From Prorocentrum cordatum (Eukaryota > Sar > Dinophyceae > Prorocentrales > Prorocentraceae), in assembly GCA_963575745.1 (NCBI GenBank), contig CAUYUJ010020571.1, forward strand, positions 645,334-709,333: a stretch of 64,000 nucleotides of DNA. The letters are read 5' to 3'. The position numbers and the translations under genes were made by a program. Numbering within the stretch: the first letter of the stretch is position 1; each line of letters opens with the position of its first letter. This document shows positions 1 through 12,039 of the stretch, one piece after another. Below the pieces are notes generated by a model. The model ran no database searches and was not told the DNA's origin. It saw only the letters and a program-made list of their open reading frames with translations.

Positions 1-3000
1 TGGAACTTCGCCCCCTTCGATCTAGCTGCCGGCGGATGGCTAGACAGAGCGCGCGGTGCCATTTTTTCGCCAGGTCAGCCCACCTGCAGGTCGGCTGCTG
101 CCAGCGGAGCCGGCGATGTCGGAGAAGGAGTCGAAGGGCCCGAGGACCAGAAGGGGCAAGGAGTTGGAGCAGAGGAAGATGGGCTTCTTTGTTGGCGCGC
201 GCGTGCTAGGGCACTGCGTCTCGGATGTCAAGTGTTTCAGCGAGGGCCCGATCTCCCCGCGTTCGCCTGCGCCTGGGGCCTCTCCACGATCAGGCTAGTC
301 ACTAAGCAGATCCACTTCAAGCGGTTTCCCTTGGAGCCTGCGGCGGGGCCCAGGAAGGAGCTGAAGGAGGACGAGCGCCTGCTGCGGGGGGGCCCAGGGG
401 CCCGAGACGGTCAAGGCCCCCGTGGAGACGGTCTGGGCTCGGGAGGCTCGCCGCAGGTACTCAGAGCGAACCGCGGCGTGGATGTGTCCTTCCAGGCGCT
501 GGCCACCCGCGCAACTCGAGTTTGAGGTTCCAGTTGCCAGCTAGGTGCGCCAGGCAGGGCTCGACGTCAGCAATGGCTTGATAGACTCGGGGGCATGGTC
601 CCCGGCTTGCTCTGCCGCGACGGCCGGCTGAACCAGCTGTTCGTTTTAGGTCTCATCGGCTCCATCGAAGCCGACGGCGAGAGGCGCGCAGAGCACCCCC
701 AGCAGGTTGACAGTTACGTGGGGGAGTTGAGGGGGACGGATATTTAGGAGGGGCTTAGCAGGTGGCAGAAGTGGGCACAGAACGCGGTGGGGCACGGGGG
801 TAAGGCTGCGCACGCGTACTCTCGCCGGGCTTTCACTGATCGCAGTAGCCAGTCTACAGCATATGTTGAATTATCTGTCTTGGGAATGAGGCCGCGCAGG
901 CCTTGGTGGACCAGTGGGTGCCCCTGTGGTTCCAGGACCGTAGAGCCTCACTTGAGCACCCGTCTCGATGGGATACTAGAGGGGGCGCGCCCCCGAGGAT
1001 AGATGTGGACCGGCTCCTTCGCGTTCGCCGCGGGCGTGCAGAGGGGGAAGGGCTTGGGTGGAACTCTTCCGCCCAGGGCTCGTCTTGAAGTTACCAGAGG
1101 CCTATCAAATGCGGATCTAGGACATCTTGCATGGGTTCGAGGAGGCCCCCGAGGTCCTGTCGGACCTGCTGACCAGCATTTTTTTTTGAAGAAAGCCAGA
1201 TGGAGGGGTCAGGCCGATCGGCCTCTTGAGTTTTTTGTTCATGAAGGTGTGGTCGAAGTGCCGTCAGCACCTCCGCAAAAGTGGGGCACCCTGCTTCCTT
1301 CTTTTTGGGCGCAGGCCCCGACGCATCGTGCGAGCGCGCTGGTTGGGTGCACAATATGCTTGCGCACTTTGGGCTTAGTGTGGGTACGTCGACGGCGACA
1401 GCCCTGCTCGATCTTGAGAATTTCTGCGAGCACATCGCGATTGTCGACCTGTATCGAGCAGCGGTTGAGCATCGTTTGATATTATGCCTGTTGCAGTGCG
1501 CGATGCACGCCGCCGAGAGAGTCTCGCACGGTGCGGTGTGTGTGTGTCGCAGGGAAGGTCAAGGCGAATGGAGGGGTGATGGTAGGATGTCCAGCAGCAG
1601 CGACACTAGCAAGGCTGCTCCTGTTGAGTCCTTCGTCTTTGGCCCTGTTTGGGCGCCCGCAGTTGGCAATTCGCAGCGTGATAGACGACGTCCCGTTGCA
1701 GATCGTCGCCCCCGCTGATGCGGTCGTGAACCAGCCGGCAGGGGCCGCGACGTCGCTGATGGTTAGTTTCAAGCAGCTCGGGCTGCAAGTCTCAGTTACG
1801 TCGAAGTACCTGTGCAGCAGCGCCGAGCTCGATGCGAAGCTGCAGCAGGCCTGGGAGGCGCCCGCAAGCGCTCGAGTAACCAGGAACCTGGGGACTGATG
1901 CCTCGCTCGGAGCCAGTCGGATGGCCGGGGTCGCCAGGGCCAGGTGGGAAGGAGCGCGGAAACGATCGAGCAAACTATAGCATCTTCGGCGGGCTGGGGC
2001 AAGCACTGTTTGGGTCCAGAGAGCGGACCCGGCGGCCTCGGCCTCGTGGGGGCCCAGTATCATGGGGGCCCCGCCGTCTCAGATGCGAGGTCTGCGGCTC
2101 AGCGCCGTGGGCCGTTTGGGTCGCGCGCCGAAGGGTGCGACGAACAGCCTTAGACTGCGCAGTTAAAAGGAAGGTCCCAGGATAGACCCGCTGATCTGGA
2201 ACATCGCCCATGTGTTTTTCATGTGGGCGCAGGCTGTCTGGGGGCCCTATCCCGAGCTAGGTGTTCTGCAGGTCTGCTTGGAAGCGGCGCAGAGCAGGAT
2301 GTCGCGCTCGTCATCTCCGCGGGCGTCGGCAGCGTCACCTGCGGAAGTGGCGGTCTTCTGCTTGGAGAGGATAGGCTGGTCCTTTCAGGCGTGCGACACC
2401 CTCGTCACGAACGAGGGCGAGATGATCCAGTTGGAAAAGATGTCTGCAGCCCTCGTCATGGCCTCGGCTGAGGGCGGTGCCGTTCGAGCGTCGGATCGGC
2501 AAGGCCTCGAGGTCAGGTGGCCCGCGGCCTCGTGGAGTACCCCGCTTTTCTGGAAAGCCCTCAATCCCTTCCTGCACCAGGTCTCGGAGGCGAAAGGATG
2601 TGCGAGGAGGCGCCAGAGGTCCCTGAGGTCGCTCATCTCAGGGGCCCATTGGCCCCAATGCAGGCTTTTCAAGCATGGCCTGGCGGAGTCCGGGAGCTGC
2701 CCGCGGCGCGGAGACCCCGACGGGTCGCTCTGGCACAGAGCCTGCGAGTACCCAGCGTCGACCGCGCAGCGTCTCGAAGGTGTCTCTGACTTCTTGCAGC
2801 GACGGGCCCGCAGGGTCAAAGAGTTGGGGTTCTACGAGGGCGAGCTTTTCGCGCGCGGCCTCTACCCGGGCCCGGCGGTCTTGATAGAGGTCCCCGAGGG
2901 GCCCGAGGTCACCATCCGCTAGCACAACAGGCCCGCGCTGGGCCTTCTGAGCGGGCTCTTGTGCACTGACAGCTCTCGGTCCTTTGGGCTGACTGCCCGC

Positions 3001-3290
3001 GCCTGGCCCGAGCTGGCGGGGCCGCGGCGCAAGTAGATCAGTTCGGCCGCTTGCAGGCGGCGGCCCACGGGCCAGTTCCGAGGGCAGCGGCGCGCAGGCA
3101 ACAGGCTCGGGATGCCGAAGACTTTGCGCTGAATCTGCTAGCGCAAGTGGCCCTGCCCCCGTTCACGCTGCATGTAGATTGCGCTGGGACTGTCAGCGCG
3201 GCTCGACGCGGGGAGGGGGGCGGGGCTGGATCGTCGAGCGTCAGAGCGCACCATCGGGGCCAGTTCTGGGCCGCCTTTTAGAAGTCATAT
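1..3290 (+). pseudogene. Decayed LINE fragment with reverse transcriptase and RNase H remains
   Basis: A broken retrotransposon reading frame on +, cut by the window edge. Around 1401-1430 the translation reads ALLDLENFCEH, matching RT motif A (its Asp codon is near 1410) as seen in dinoflagellate LINEs. After a frame change, 1531-1980 reads GCPAAATLARLLLL, then VIDDVPLQ at about 1678-1701, a DD active-site motif, and then RNLGTDASLGASR, a conserved post-RT segment. 2212-2922 is a later piece ending with a Trp/His/Cys-containing GSLWHRACEYPA stretch and ELFARGLYPGP. 3051-3281 reads TLHVDCAGTV and RAHHRGQFW, which fits an RNase H domain. Because the pieces lie in different frames it cannot make one protein. 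The 1-1000 part is probably upstream LINE sequence but shows no motif I can name. Confidence 0.6.
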
Positions 3291-4300
3291 TCTGACGTGC
3301 ACAAGACCCGTGCGCGCTGCGCGAGTGCGCAGGTGGATGCAGGTCAGACATCGGAGCGGGGGCGCCGAGCCAGCAGCGCGGCGGGCGAGTTCGCCGAGCG
3401 CGGGGCTGCAGCTCGCGGCACCGACGCAAGTTTTCTTCCGAGACGTGGCGCGGCCTGTCAGAGTGCGCGCGAGAGGCCACCGCTTGGGCGGCAGAGGCGC
3501 ACGTCGTCACAGGAGTCCGCGAGCCCGCGGCAGCGCGGGGCCGGCAAGCGCCCCGACCTGGAAAATCCCAGGCGCCTGCGCCCATGGAGACAAGCCCACG
3601 GCCCGACCCGCCCACCCAAGCAGAACCGCCGCCACCCACGAAGCCCCCTTCACGAATGCAAGCCTCCTTCGAAGGGGCGCATTCGAGGGACGGCGGCGCG
3701 GCAGCCCGGAGGGAGGGTGGAGGCCGGCCGGCGAGCCCCCCACGAGCCGGCCGCGGAGGAAAGGAGAGAGAATGGAGGAACTGACAGGGACGCCTGCCGC
3801 GGAGGAGATAGAGACAGGAAGGGGCTGTAGGGAGAGGGGGCGCCAATTGGCCGGCTGTGGAGGAGGTAGGAGTGGGCAGGGTCCTTTCTGGTGCACGACC
3901 GCTTTACGCTCCTCAGCAAGCCCTTCCTTGGGAAGGGCGCGGGGGCGGCATCCTGCCGCAGGTGGGAAGGCCGACGATAGCCGCAGGCCGAGTCGAGCAG
4001 CACAGAAACGCTGCTTGACTCCCCTTCAGAAGCGGTGCGGTTGGTTTAGACGTAACGGAGGTGCGGCCAGAACGGCTGCGCCTGCCCCATCGAGGCTTTC
4101 CCCACCTGCGGGATAATTAAGGAGCAACGACACGCTCCGCAGGCACCGGGAAGGACACGCAGAGGCGAAAGAACAGACACCTTCGCTCGAAATTAGCTGC
4201 TGAGTATCCGACCAGTCGGTGTGATGATGTAATTCGTGTCGCGGGAGCCGCAGTAAATGCCCCCCCAGACCCGCCCGAATTCAAGTTGCTGGGCAGTGGC
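3291..4300. other. GC-rich stretch without a recognised gene
   Basis: Very GC-rich to about 4110, then mixed composition. Open frames occur on both strands, as expected at this GC content. None has a recognisable domain and all are rich in Arg, Ala and Pro, as random GC-rich sequence would be. Confidence 0.5.
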
Positions 4301-4302
4301 CG

Positions 4303-4350
4303 TATATACACATATATCTATATATACACATACATACATATATATAATAT
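4303..4350. repeat. TA/CA microsatellite
   Basis: Alternating TATATACA and TACATA units forming an AT-rich island in GC-rich surroundings. Confidence 0.9.
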
Positions 4351-4620
4351 GTGACTTGCTTTGCCGCACCGGATCGGTGCCAAGACCAAATAGATGCGCG
4401 CTGGAAAAATAATTGACCCGTCTAAACATGACGGTGGCTGCACGGAAATATTGTTAAAGTTAATGGCGTGATCCGTTTTTTGAATATGACGCTTTTTGGT
4501 TTCAAGTCCTCCTCCCTCCTCTCCTTCTTCTCCTTGAAGTCCCAGATAATTAAGCCAGGGGTTGTATATGTTTGTGACTTGTTCTGCCGCACTGGATCGG
4601 TGCCAAGACCAAAACAGATA
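4351..4620 (+). repeat. Two diverged copies of a ~45-bp repeat
   Basis: 4351-4392 and 4574-4613 share GTGACTTG, then TGCCGCAC and GGATCGGTGCCAAGACCAAA with a few substitutions. About 180 bp separates them. No coding content is evident. Confidence 0.75.
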
Positions 4621-4681
4621 TCAGCATAACAACATCCCGTCTAAGCGCTATGATTATATTGCAATATCTAGTTAATAACCA

Positions 4682-4770
4682 GGGAGAGAAAAAGAGAGAG
4701 AGAGAGGGCAGAACAAATGATAAAGAGAGAGATATAGAGAGAGAGAGAACAAATAAAAAAGCGAGAGAGG
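4682..4770. repeat. GA-rich microsatellite
   Basis: Runs of GAGAGA with interspersed AAA. Apparent frames across it encode only Arg/Glu low complexity. Confidence 0.9.
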
Positions 4771-6085
4771 CGGCGACACAGGCGCCGTCTTGGCGCTTCC
4801 TCGCCCTCGGGCACTGCCGTCTGCCCCGCGGGGCTGGCGGCAAAGTGGGTCGACTGGCGTTTCGGCAAGGCTTCTCCAGCGGGCAGTGAGGGGCTGAGCT
4901 TCCCCTCCACAGTGGAACCCTGCGGGAGTACAACGATAACGGCGGAAGTAAGGGCTGATCCACCGAAACGAGGTCTAGGCAGGCATCTTCGAAGCATTCC
5001 CAGGGTCGTCCAGACAGAGTCGTTTTTCCAGCTCTTTGAGATTTGAAGCCTCAGGTGTGGGCTCATTGCAGCCTTGGACGCTGAAACCTGTGTCCCCTCC
5101 CGACCTCCACGCTTTCCCGCTCAGCCCCTCTTCCCGGAGCGCTCTCGCTCTGCATTCAGTCGATTGTTTCGCTCTCCGTTCCTCTGCCTTTCCAGTCGCA
5201 TGGCTTCCCACGTGGGCTCACTCGACCCCCTCTGGCGATTCCCCCCGCTAGCGCAGCAGAGCCCGCCAAGCGATACGGCCACGCCCGTCTGGCGTCCTCG
5301 AGGGCGGCAGGGGGCAGGAGATTCTCGCTGGCCCCTTTCGTCCTCCACCCGGGCAGATCGCCCTCCATGATGGAATGGAGGAGGACTACGAAAGGGTGGA
5401 AGGAATCGGTCGGGGCTAGGAGGAGGAGGAGGAGGAGGAGGAGGAGGAAAAATCCGTTCCCGAAGTCTCCGGAGCGCTCTCGGAGCCCGCGGCGCCCGTG
5501 GCATTCTCCAGGCCCGCCGGATCTCAGAGATGCTCGATGTATCCTCACCCGATGTCGTTTTCGCCCTGGTTTCGTCTTCATGGAGAGAGGGGAATGCGTG
5601 ATGATGGAGGAGGCTGCAGGGAGGAGGGAGGAGAACGATGAAGACGAGGCGCATCGCCCCTCTCCCTCCTGGGCCCCATCCTCTTTTGCCCCCTCCGTCC
5701 CACTTCCGCAAGATTAGCGCCTCCCCCAAAACGAGCACGTATCGGTGCATTCCGCGCCACACCTCGTCTTCGTCGTATTCATCCTCCCTCTGCTACCGTT
5801 CATTCCGCCTTCTCCTCATCCTCATCCTCATCCTCTTCCGTCTCTCTCCTCCTGCCCCGACGGGCTTTCTCGGCGGTGGGGCCACACCGGCTTGTAGCCA
5901 TTACTACGTGCACCTTCTTTGCACCAATCTTCCAGTTGCGAACGTATTGATGACATGGTGCCAGAGAGTGAGTCTAGTCGAGTCTCCCCTTCTGCTGCGT
6001 CTCCTCCCCGCCATCCTTCTCCTTTCTCCCATTGTCATTGCTACGACTATTCCTCATATTCCTTCCCAGCCTTCCTCCTCCTCCT
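4771..6085. other. No gene recognised; includes an AGG microsatellite
   Basis: Mixed GC-rich sequence with an (AGG)n tract at about 5419-5450 and CTC-rich stretches near 5740-5860. The long Ser- and Arg-rich frames here reflect microsatellite composition, and I see no domain. Confidence 0.5.
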
Positions 6086-6090
6086 CCTCA

Positions 6091-6091
6091 C

Positions 6092-6168
<77 letters not shown>

Positions 6169-6200
6169 CCACCACCATCATCATCAGCATCATCATCATC
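6091..6200. repeat. CAT trinucleotide microsatellite
   Basis: About 100 bp of (CAT)n with a short CAC interruption. It gives poly-His, poly-Ser or poly-Ile depending on frame and strand. Confidence 0.97.
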
Positions 6201-7595
6201 ATCTCCCACCGCCTTTATCTTATCATATATGTATATACATACATATCATATTGTTTCTCTCCTGCTCCTCTTCTCGCTCCCCTGGCTCTTCTCCCATCCG
6301 CCTCCCCCGCCCTGCTGGCCCCTGCCAGACGACTCGCGAGTTTAACGCCACCGCTTGCTCCCTGGACCGCCCGAAGCAGTGGGCACGGGCGTCGGCGGAC
6401 ACGCCCATCTGCCTCGCGAGGTGCCGCTGTCACCTCCCCCCCACCCTCCTTCTCCTCCTCCTCCTCCTCCTCCCTTCCTCCCTCCGTCCTCTCTCTCTTT
6501 CCTCCTCCCTGCCGCCTCTCCTCATCCGCCCTCTTGCCCCCAATTCCCCTCCCCAGGTCATCCCGCTCCCTTCCCTCCTGCCCCCAATTGCATCCCCCAT
6601 CCTTGGGGGCCTTCTGACACCTCCTGGGGCCTCCTGGAGCCTCCTGAATCCTTGTGGGACCTCCTGGAATCTCCCAGGACCTCCAGCTGCCTCTTGGGGC
6701 CTCCAGGGGCCCCTTGGGGCTTCCTGAGGCTTTCCGGGACCTCCTGGGACGGCGCGGGGCCTGCCGGTTCATCCTGGTATCTCCAGGGGCTTCGCGGGGG
6801 CTGCTCCCTCGACTAGAGCCGCGCGCGCGCGCTCGGATTCCAGTGCACGCTGGGCCAGCGTCACAACAGTTGACGGCCATGGGCAAATTCCATGCAAAAC
6901 ACCTTGCGGCAATACCTGAGCAAAATCGCCGATGAGAGCATCAGTGCGTACGATTGCACACGCTTCTGAAGGTCACGCAGGGGAAGGCCGAACACGATCA
7001 GTCTTACGGCAGCATTATCATACATAAGAACTGCAGTGGGCGAGTTGGAGGAAGAAAGAGATGAGGTCGGACCGCAATCGCAACAGCTCGTCAGAGTCCC
7101 CCTCCACCTCCTCCTCCTCCTCCTCCTCCTGCTCCTCCTCCTCCTCCTCCTCCTCCTCCTCCTCCTCCTCCTCCTCCTCCTGTCGCAAGACAAAGCGATG
7201 CCTTTGTTTAAATGTTTTTGCAATGCAGAAGGGCGGGACGCCCGCCCCCAAAACGGGACTCCCAGGATCCGTGGCCCCTGGGGCCTCCCGGGCGCCCCGG
7301 CAGAAGATCCCCCGGGCCAGGCCCGAAAGCCGCCTCATACAGTCGGGGCGCTGAAGAAGGAGCCCTTTTCGTTTGAGAGGGGCTCCGTGTTCCTCAGTTG
7401 TTTTACAGTGTTCCTTGGGTTTTCCTGAGGTTTCCCATGGAAAATCGGAGTCTAACTTATGGGAGAAAGGGGCCTCGTTCCTTATTTAGGGTTCCTTGTG
7501 TCAACGCCCCAACTGTAACTGCCTAGAAAGGCTTCCAGGCAGTCCAAGAGAGCCCAAAGACGGCCCAAGAGGGCCCCAGGGTTTGGTACGAAGAG
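6201..7595. other. No gene recognised; CTC tracts and CCTGGGGCCTCC-type repeats
   Basis: (CTC)n tracts lie at about 6443-6480 and 7099-7181. 6610-6800 is a degenerate array of short units such as GGACCTCCTGG and GGGGCCTCC. Nothing else stands out. Confidence 0.6.
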
Positions 7596-7599
7596 TGCC

Positions 7600-8195
7600 C
7601 CATGACGGCCCACTTCCGCCTGATGTTTACTCATCATTTGTTTCGCACGTGCGCTCTTGCGCGGGACCTCCTCACAATGCGTGCAGGAATCGCGCTGTCG
7701 CGTGGGACTTCTCCGCAACTCATTCAGACGCCGCGACCTCAACACACAGGAATCGCGCTGTCTCGTTGGTTTTTCTCGCGATTCAGTTTGGAATCGCGCT
7801 ATCGCTCGAGCCCTCCTCGCGATTCATGCAATGCAGTACTCGCGCTTCAGCAACTCGCCTTCTCGACCTGGCCGCTTGGGCCCGCCTTCCCGACCCGCCC
7901 GTTAGGGTCTACCAGCCCGATCAGCCCGATTGGTCGTGCCACGTGTTTTCTGCTCGTAGCCCCCCTCCTGCTGATCTCTCTCGTGCCCCATCATTCTCTA
8001 TCCCCCTTCTATGCTTCCTCTCTTCCTTTGTTTTCGCGGCTGCACTTCTTACACGCGACAGGCAAGGAAGATATACCCCCAAGGGGGCACGATGGAAGGC
8101 GAAGCGGGCGGGTATCGAGGGTGTGGGATTTACGTGTTGAATGGTATGCGAGCAGGTAAGAGCGAAAAGTAGCTTAATGATTGTTGTTGTTTTCG
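7600..8195 (+). mobile_element. Retroposon family copy 1 with TTG tail
   Basis: A member of a family repeated across the window. The body carries units like TCGCGCTGTCGCGTGGGACT and ACTCATTCAGACGCCGCG. It then has a TC-rich section and a 3' block (about 8070-8165) reading GGGGGCACGATGGAAG, then GGCGGGTATCGAGGGT and TTACGTGTTGAATGG, ending in a short GTT run. The same 3' block recurs at 11.8, 12.6, 13.4, 14.2, 16.0 and 44.2 kb. No protein is evident. A simple-repeat 3' tail suggests insertion by a LINE-type machinery, which is an inference. Confidence 0.65.
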
Positions 8196-8559
8196 CGAGC
8201 GAGGACACTACTGGGGGCCGGTTGCTCGCCCCCCCCCCACTCGAGCAACGCCACGGGGCCACGCAGGGGCCCTGCAGGGCCCCTAACCCGAGCAACGCCA
8301 CGGGGCCTCGCCGAGCCCCTGCGGGGGCCCTGTAGGGCCCCTGTGGCGTTGCTCGGGGGGTCCCTTCGGGGCTGCTGCGAGGCTCCTGGGCGTTGCTCGG
8401 GAGGCCCGCGTTTCCGACAGTAACAGTTGTCGCCTCCCTTGAAGCGCCACTTGGCTATTCCGTTCGAGATCGAGCGGGCAATTGCGACAACGGTGCTGGG
8501 GAGAAGTTTCTTCCCAACACTTCGAGCGACGGAAGAAGAAGACCACGAGAGGGAGGTGG

Positions 8560-8830
8560 AGGCGGAGGCGGAGGAGGAGGACCAGGAAAGGAGGACTTTT
8601 GGGGCCTCCTGGGAGTTTCCTGGAGGCCTCCTGGGAGTTTTTTTGGGGGCGCCCCTGGGCTTCTCAGGGCTTATCAGGGCCGTGTCGGAGGCCATCCTGG
8701 TCGTCTTGGACGGAGGCCTTTCGGGCAGTTCTTGGATTTGTTTTGGGGGTCGTCTTGGGGCTACTTTGGAGGCCTCTTGGGCGATCTTGGGGCGATCTTG
8801 GGGCGATATGTGCACGATCTCCTACGAGCC
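8560..8830. repeat. Degenerate array of short GGCCTCCTGGG/TTTGGGG units
   Basis: Short units such as GGCCTCCTGGGAGTTT and ATCTTGGGGCG repeat with variation. It resembles, on the opposite strand, the CAAGANGGCC arrays at 18.0 and 36.4 kb. Confidence 0.55.
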
Positions 8831-9460
8831 ACATCGGGCCTGTTAGGATCCCATACAGGGCGTATCGGATCTGTGTTGGCTCCACTACAGGCCGTGTCGG
8901 AATTGTGTGGGGTACAATCAAGGCCGTGTCGGATCTTCACATGATCCCGTACATCCGTATCGCGTTTGTGTAGGATCCCATACAGGCCGTGCCGGGTCTT
9001 TGTAGAGGACCCTGTACATGCCGTATCGGGCTTGTGTAGGATCCCATACAGGCCGTGTCGGATCTTTGCACAGAACCCCGTACATGCCGTATCGGGTCTG
9101 TGTAGGACCTGGCCGTGTCGCGTCTTTGTACAGGACCCCGTACATGACGTATCGGGTCTGTGTAGGACCCCATACAGGCCGCGCCGGATTTGTGGGGGGG
9201 GGCCATACAGGCCGTACATCGGTTTTGTACAGGACCCCGTACATGCCGTATCGGATTTGTGTAGGATCCCATACAGGCCGTGTCGGATTTGTGTGGGATC
9301 CAATTCAGGCCGTGTCGGATCTTTGTAGGAAGCCCATGCAAACCGTGTCGGGTTTGCGTGGGATCCCATACAGGCCGTGTCGGATTTGTGTAAGCTTCTT
9401 TACATGCCGCATCGGACTTGTAACGAATCCCATACAGACCGTGCCGGTTTTGCACTAAAG
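8830..9460 (+). repeat. Tandem repeat, GTAGGATCCCATACAGGCCG-type
   Basis: Two alternating half-units, GGATCCCATACAGGCCGTGT and ACCCCGTACATGCCGTATCG, each about 30 bp, form roughly ten ~60-bp repeats with point changes. The open frames across it are by-products. Confidence 0.9.
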
Positions 9461-9479
9461 TCCGATCAGAGGTGGATCC

Positions 9480-9990
9480 ACATGATATAGGATCTTATTT
9501 GAGGTGGAGCCACATGTAATTCAGTTTTATAAGAAGTGGAGCCACATGTAGAGGTATTCCAATAGGGTCCGCAGGGGGGGTCCTTCAGGGCCCGTGGGGA
9601 TCCCATCGGATTCCTACAAGATTCTCACCAGATTCCTATTATATGGTCCGCAGGGGCCCTATAGGATTCCTACAGGGTCCTTAGGTACCTTATAGGATTC
9701 CAACCGGAGTCCCAAAGGGTCTATCTTGCAAGATTTCTGAAGGATTTTTGCAGGGTCCGTAGGGGTCCTATAGGTTTCGTATTGCATTCCTACAGTGTCC
9801 GTAGGGATCCTATAAGCTGCCTACACTACTCCGACAGGGTCCTACAGGATTCCCGTGGGGTTCGTATAGGGGTTCTTTTAGGGTTCGTAGAGATCTTATA
9901 GGATTTAGACAGCATTCGGATTGGGTCCTTTCTAGGATTCCCGTAGGATTCGTACAAGAGTCTTTCAGGGTTCGTAGGGATCGTACAGGA
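9480..9990 (+). repeat. Degenerate tandem repeat, GGATTCCTACAGGGTCC-type
   Basis: Repeated GGTCCGTAGGG and ATAGGATTCCTACAG units with many substitutions, following directly on the preceding array. No gene. Confidence 0.7.
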
Positions 9991-10379
9991 TTCTGATCGA
10001 CGGGGAGGAACGCGCTTCGCCGGCGCGCGTACGGCGCTCGCACACAGAAGTGCGTGGATAATGGGAAGGGCGCCGACGTTTCTTCCGGAACGCATATAGA
10101 TTTACGTAAACGTATGACAGAGGTGTTGCGCGTTGCTCTTCCCCCCCGCCCCCCGAGGCAACAATAGCAACGTTTGGCCCAGGAGGGTGCGCTCACCCTG
10201 TGGGCGACGACGACACCACGGGACCCACCAGCTTGGCCTGAGGGGTTGTCCTTGCGTTGTTGTTGTTGTTGATGATGTGGTTATTGCGTTTATGGTTGGT
10301 GATGATGTTGTTGTTGCTGTTGTTGGTGGTGATAGTGGTGTCGGACTTTCACTATTGAAGAATATTTGAAGTGCTCCAC
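9991..10379. other. No gene; GTT-rich tract
   Basis: A unique-looking stretch, then GTT/GAT-rich sequence at 10255-10340 resembling the 3' tail of the retroposon family without its adjoining body. Confidence 0.45.
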
Positions 10380-11945
10380 CCAGGGCTTGCACCCTGCTTT
10401 GTTTTATCAAGGAAAGTCACTATGCTCAAACTGCACCCCTGGCCCCCGGATTACAACAACAACGGTTCCCGCCTGAGACTTCCTCACAATTTAGCCAGGG
10501 CCCCGCTCTCGCTTGAGACTTCCTCGCGTTTGATTCAGGAATCGCGCTCTCGCTTTGGGCTTCCATACGATGTATGGAAGAATCGCTTTCTCGGCGCTCT
10601 AGAGTCGCGCTCTCGCTTGAGACTTGCTTGCAATTCATATTTAAGAATCGCGCTCTTGCGTTGGAACCCACCGCAATTTACTCAAGCGCCGCGCCCCCGA
10701 CACTCAGGCACCCAGGAGTCGCGCTCACGCTTAGGACTCCCTCACAGCTTAATTCGGCATCGGGATCTCGCTGCCTTTTCGTGGCCCCGTCGCAGCCCTT
10801 CATGGCCCCATCGCTGCCCTTCGTGGCCCCTTGCAGCTCTATGTGGCCCCCTTGCTGCCCTCCGTGGCCCCGTTGCAGTCCTTCGTTGTCCCCTCGCTGC
10901 CCTTCGTGGCCCCGTTGCTGCCATTCGTGGCCCCCTCGCTGCCCTTCGTGGCCCCGTTGCAGCCGTTCGTCGCCGATTCGCTGCCCGTCGTGGCCCCGTT
11001 GCAGCCTTTCGTGGCCCCTTCGCTGCCTTTCGCTGCCCCGTTGCAGTCCTTCGTGGCCCCGTTGCTGCCCTTCCTGGCCCCTTCGCTGCCCTTCGTGGCC
11101 CCCTCGGTGCCCTTCGGGGCCCCGTTGCAGCCGTTCGTGGCCCTCTCGCTGCCATTCGTGGTCCCATATGTATGCCTTTCGTGGCCCCCGCTCGTTCGCG
11201 CCCGTCGTGGCTCCATATGCATGCGTTTCGTGGCCCCGTTGTCGCCCTTCGTGGCCCCTTCGCTGCCCTTCGTGGTCCCGTCGGCGCTCTCAGTGGCCCC
11301 GTGCTTGCCCTCTGCGGCCCAATATACGTATGCCCTTCGTGCCCCCCGCTCGTTCGCGCCCGTCGTGGCCCCATGTGCATGCGTTTCGTGGCCCCCGTTG
11401 TCGCCCTTCGTGGCCCCCATCTATGCCCTACGTGGCCCCATTGCTACCCTCAGTGGCCCCGTGCTTGCCCTTCTGTGGCCCCACATTATCTGCCCTTCGT
11501 GGCCTCCGCTCGTTCGCGCCCTTCTTGGCCCCATACGCATGCCCTTCGTGGCCCCGCTGTCGCCCTTCGCGGCCCCCTTGCTGCCCTTTCTGGCCCCATC
11601 GCTTTCCTTCGTGGCCCCGCTGTCGCTCTCGCTCGCGCTTTCGCTCGTCGTAGTCGTCGTCGTCGTCATCGTCGTCGTCGTGGTCGGTCCCCTGTCCGTC
11701 CCTCTTGGGGTCGGGCTGCCGCGGGTCAGCGATGCCGCTGGCCAGGCCGACGGTCCGCGGCCGCCCCGCCACTTGCCGGGGCCCAGCCTGCAGGGAAGAA
11801 AGATGTACCCCCCAAAGGGGGCACGATCGAAGACGAAGAGGGCGGGTATCGAGGGTTTGGGAAATACGCGTTGGATGACACAGTCTTGAAGTAGTTGTTG
11901 TTGTTGTTGTTGCTGTTGCTATTGTTGTTGGTTGTGTTCTTACTG
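10380..11945 (+). mobile_element. Retroposon family copy 2, expanded by an internal minisatellite
   Basis: Begins with the family head (CTCCACCCAGGGCTTGCACC near 10372) and the repeated TCGCGCTCTCGCTTGAGACT units at 10500-10740. It is interrupted by a minisatellite at 10770-11640. It resumes with the family 3' block (GGGGGCACGATCGAAGACGA at about 11817) and ends in a (TTG)n tail at 11894-11935. Confidence 0.7.
10770..11640 (+). repeat. 21-bp minisatellite CTGCCCTTCGTGGCCCCGTTG
   Basis: About 40 units of 21 bp or close variants. The unit is a multiple of three and lacks stops in several frames. That produces long artificial frames such as LPFVAPL repeats on + and GATKGSE repeats on -. I treat it as a minisatellite rather than a structural protein because it sits inside a non-coding retroposon copy. 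Confidence 0.9.
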
Positions 11946-12039
11946 TTTTTGTTTGTCTTGCTTCTGTGCTTAAAGTTTCATTACGGGCGAATTAATTAGT
12001 ATTGCTAGCATCCCCCTTCGGAGGCACACTGTGCTTTTC

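Noticed and set aside
5890-5910. SL-like TTGTAGCCATTACTACG
   Set aside because: Only the first third resembles the SL, with no gene downstream and no pyrimidine tract directly before it.
6091-6200. Poly-His, poly-Ser or poly-Ile proteins
   Set aside because: Translation of a CAT microsatellite.
10742-11889. Repetitive 200-360-aa proteins on both strands
   Set aside because: They follow the 21-bp minisatellite within a non-coding retroposon copy.
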